5,708 nt of DNA, taken from contig DXFC01000007.1 of the NCBI GenBank assembly GCA_019114645.1, positions 1 to 5,708 on the forward strand. The letters are read 5' to 3'. Every line of letters begins with the position of its first letter. Position 1 is the stretch's first letter. The notes beneath the pieces are model-generated. The model made no database searches. It saw nothing but the letters and a program-made list of their open reading frames with translations, and had not been told where the DNA came from. This DNA is from Candidatus Halomonas stercoripullorum (GTDB lineage: Bacteria; Pseudomonadota; Gammaproteobacteria; Pseudomonadales; Halomonadaceae). The translations under genes and the position numbers were made by a program. Shown here piece after piece: positions 5,412-5,708 of this stretch.

Positions 5412-5708
5412 GTACGCGCTCCTTTGTCCCGGATGATCGTTCGTCCGTATGCGCTCAAGTTTCGAAAAAAACGGCTTAGAATGCCAGATTATATCCGCGG
5501 CCCACCCGTTTCGACGGTGTCTTCAACTCCGCGACGAGCCAATCTTTACCACCGTCAGTTGTCATGAACCCCATGCCCGAGACCGATCAAGCGCTGCACG
5601 ATGGCCGCAACGGTACCTTTACGCAAGCCAGCCCATGAGCCATGGTGGATAAAAGCGGGGCGTTAAAGTGAGCTGTCACTGCTCTTATTGTAACTCAGTG
5701 TTGTGTTT
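5412..5708. other. Upstream region of yqjG, no recognised gene
   Basis: About 300 bp containing the yqjG ribosome binding site (5419-5425), a run of seven A at 5464-5470 (seven U in the yqjG leader), the TATAAT box and a small inverted repeat AGTGA (5667-5671) / TCACT (5676-5680) near the right edge. On the plus strand two tiny frames of 28 and 24 codons (5481-5567 and 5564-5638) overlap by ATGA, but both lack a ribosome binding site and resemble nothing I know. Otherwise I see nothing in it. Confidence 0.5.
5488..5493 (-). promoter_or_regulatory. Probable -10 element of the yqjG promoter
   Basis: The minus strand carries a perfect TATAAT, placing a transcript start near 5481 and a leader of about 70 nt before the yqjG ATG. 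The -35 region (around 5510-5516, GTCGAA-like) is poor. A plus-strand TAGAAT lies at 5477-5482, so back-to-back promoters are possible but not supported by a recognisable plus-strand gene. Confidence 0.45.

Noticed and set aside
5449..5652. A 67-codon plus-strand frame upstream of yqjG
   Set aside because: It has no ribosome binding site, runs through the yqjG promoter region and resembles no known protein.
5667..5680. Inverted repeat AGTGA-GCTG-TCACT as a terminator for a gene beyond the right edge
   Set aside because: The stem is only 5 bp and the following T content is low on both strands, too weak to call a terminator.

Overview
The window looks like ordinary chromosome of a moderately GC-rich gammaproteobacterium. 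The DEAD-box helicase and the glutathionyl-hydroquinone reductase are both close to their gammaproteobacterial relatives, and the low use of TTA, CTA and TCA codons fits a GC-rich genome. A Halomonas- or Pseudomonas-like host is my best guess. That is inference from protein character and composition; no marker gene settles it. I see no mobile element, CRISPR array, rRNA or tRNA.

Layout, left to right. (1) Positions 1-186, minus strand: the N-terminal end of a pirin-family gene that begins with TTG and runs off the left edge. (2) Positions 187-309: a compact divergent regulatory region with a 19-bp near-perfect palindrome. (3) Positions 310-1218, plus strand: a LysR-family regulator, divergent from pirin. 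(4) Positions 1118-2158, minus strand: an EamA/DMT-family exporter whose 3' end overlaps the lysR 3' end by 101 bp, tail to tail. (5) Positions 2159-2300: two hairpins in tandem between the helicase and the exporter. (6) Positions 2301-4004, minus strand: a DeaD/CsdA-type ATP-dependent RNA helicase with a C-terminal RNA-binding domain. (7) Positions 4005-4385: about 380 bp without a convincing gene, holding several inverted repeats, two of which could pair in alternative ways; this would be the deaD leader or promoter region. (8) Positions 4386-5411, minus strand: glutathionyl-hydroquinone reductase (YqjG type). (9) Positions 5412-5708: its promoter/leader region, with a consensus TATAAT box and no convincing gene.

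How the genes may work together. The pirin/LysR pair is a typical divergent regulator-target arrangement, and the regulator probably controls pirin and itself. Pirins (cupin metalloproteins, some with quercetinase activity), glutathionyl-hydroquinone reductases and DMT exporters can all be tied to handling quinones, phenolics or other electrophiles, so a loose stress/detoxification neighbourhood is possible. The housekeeping cold-shock helicase deaD sits in the middle, which argues against a single operon. I found no clearly new multi-gene system. The points most worth a second look are the hidden TTG-started pirin gene, the convergent coding overlap, the palindrome between pirin and lysR, and the alternative-pairing repeats upstream of deaD.
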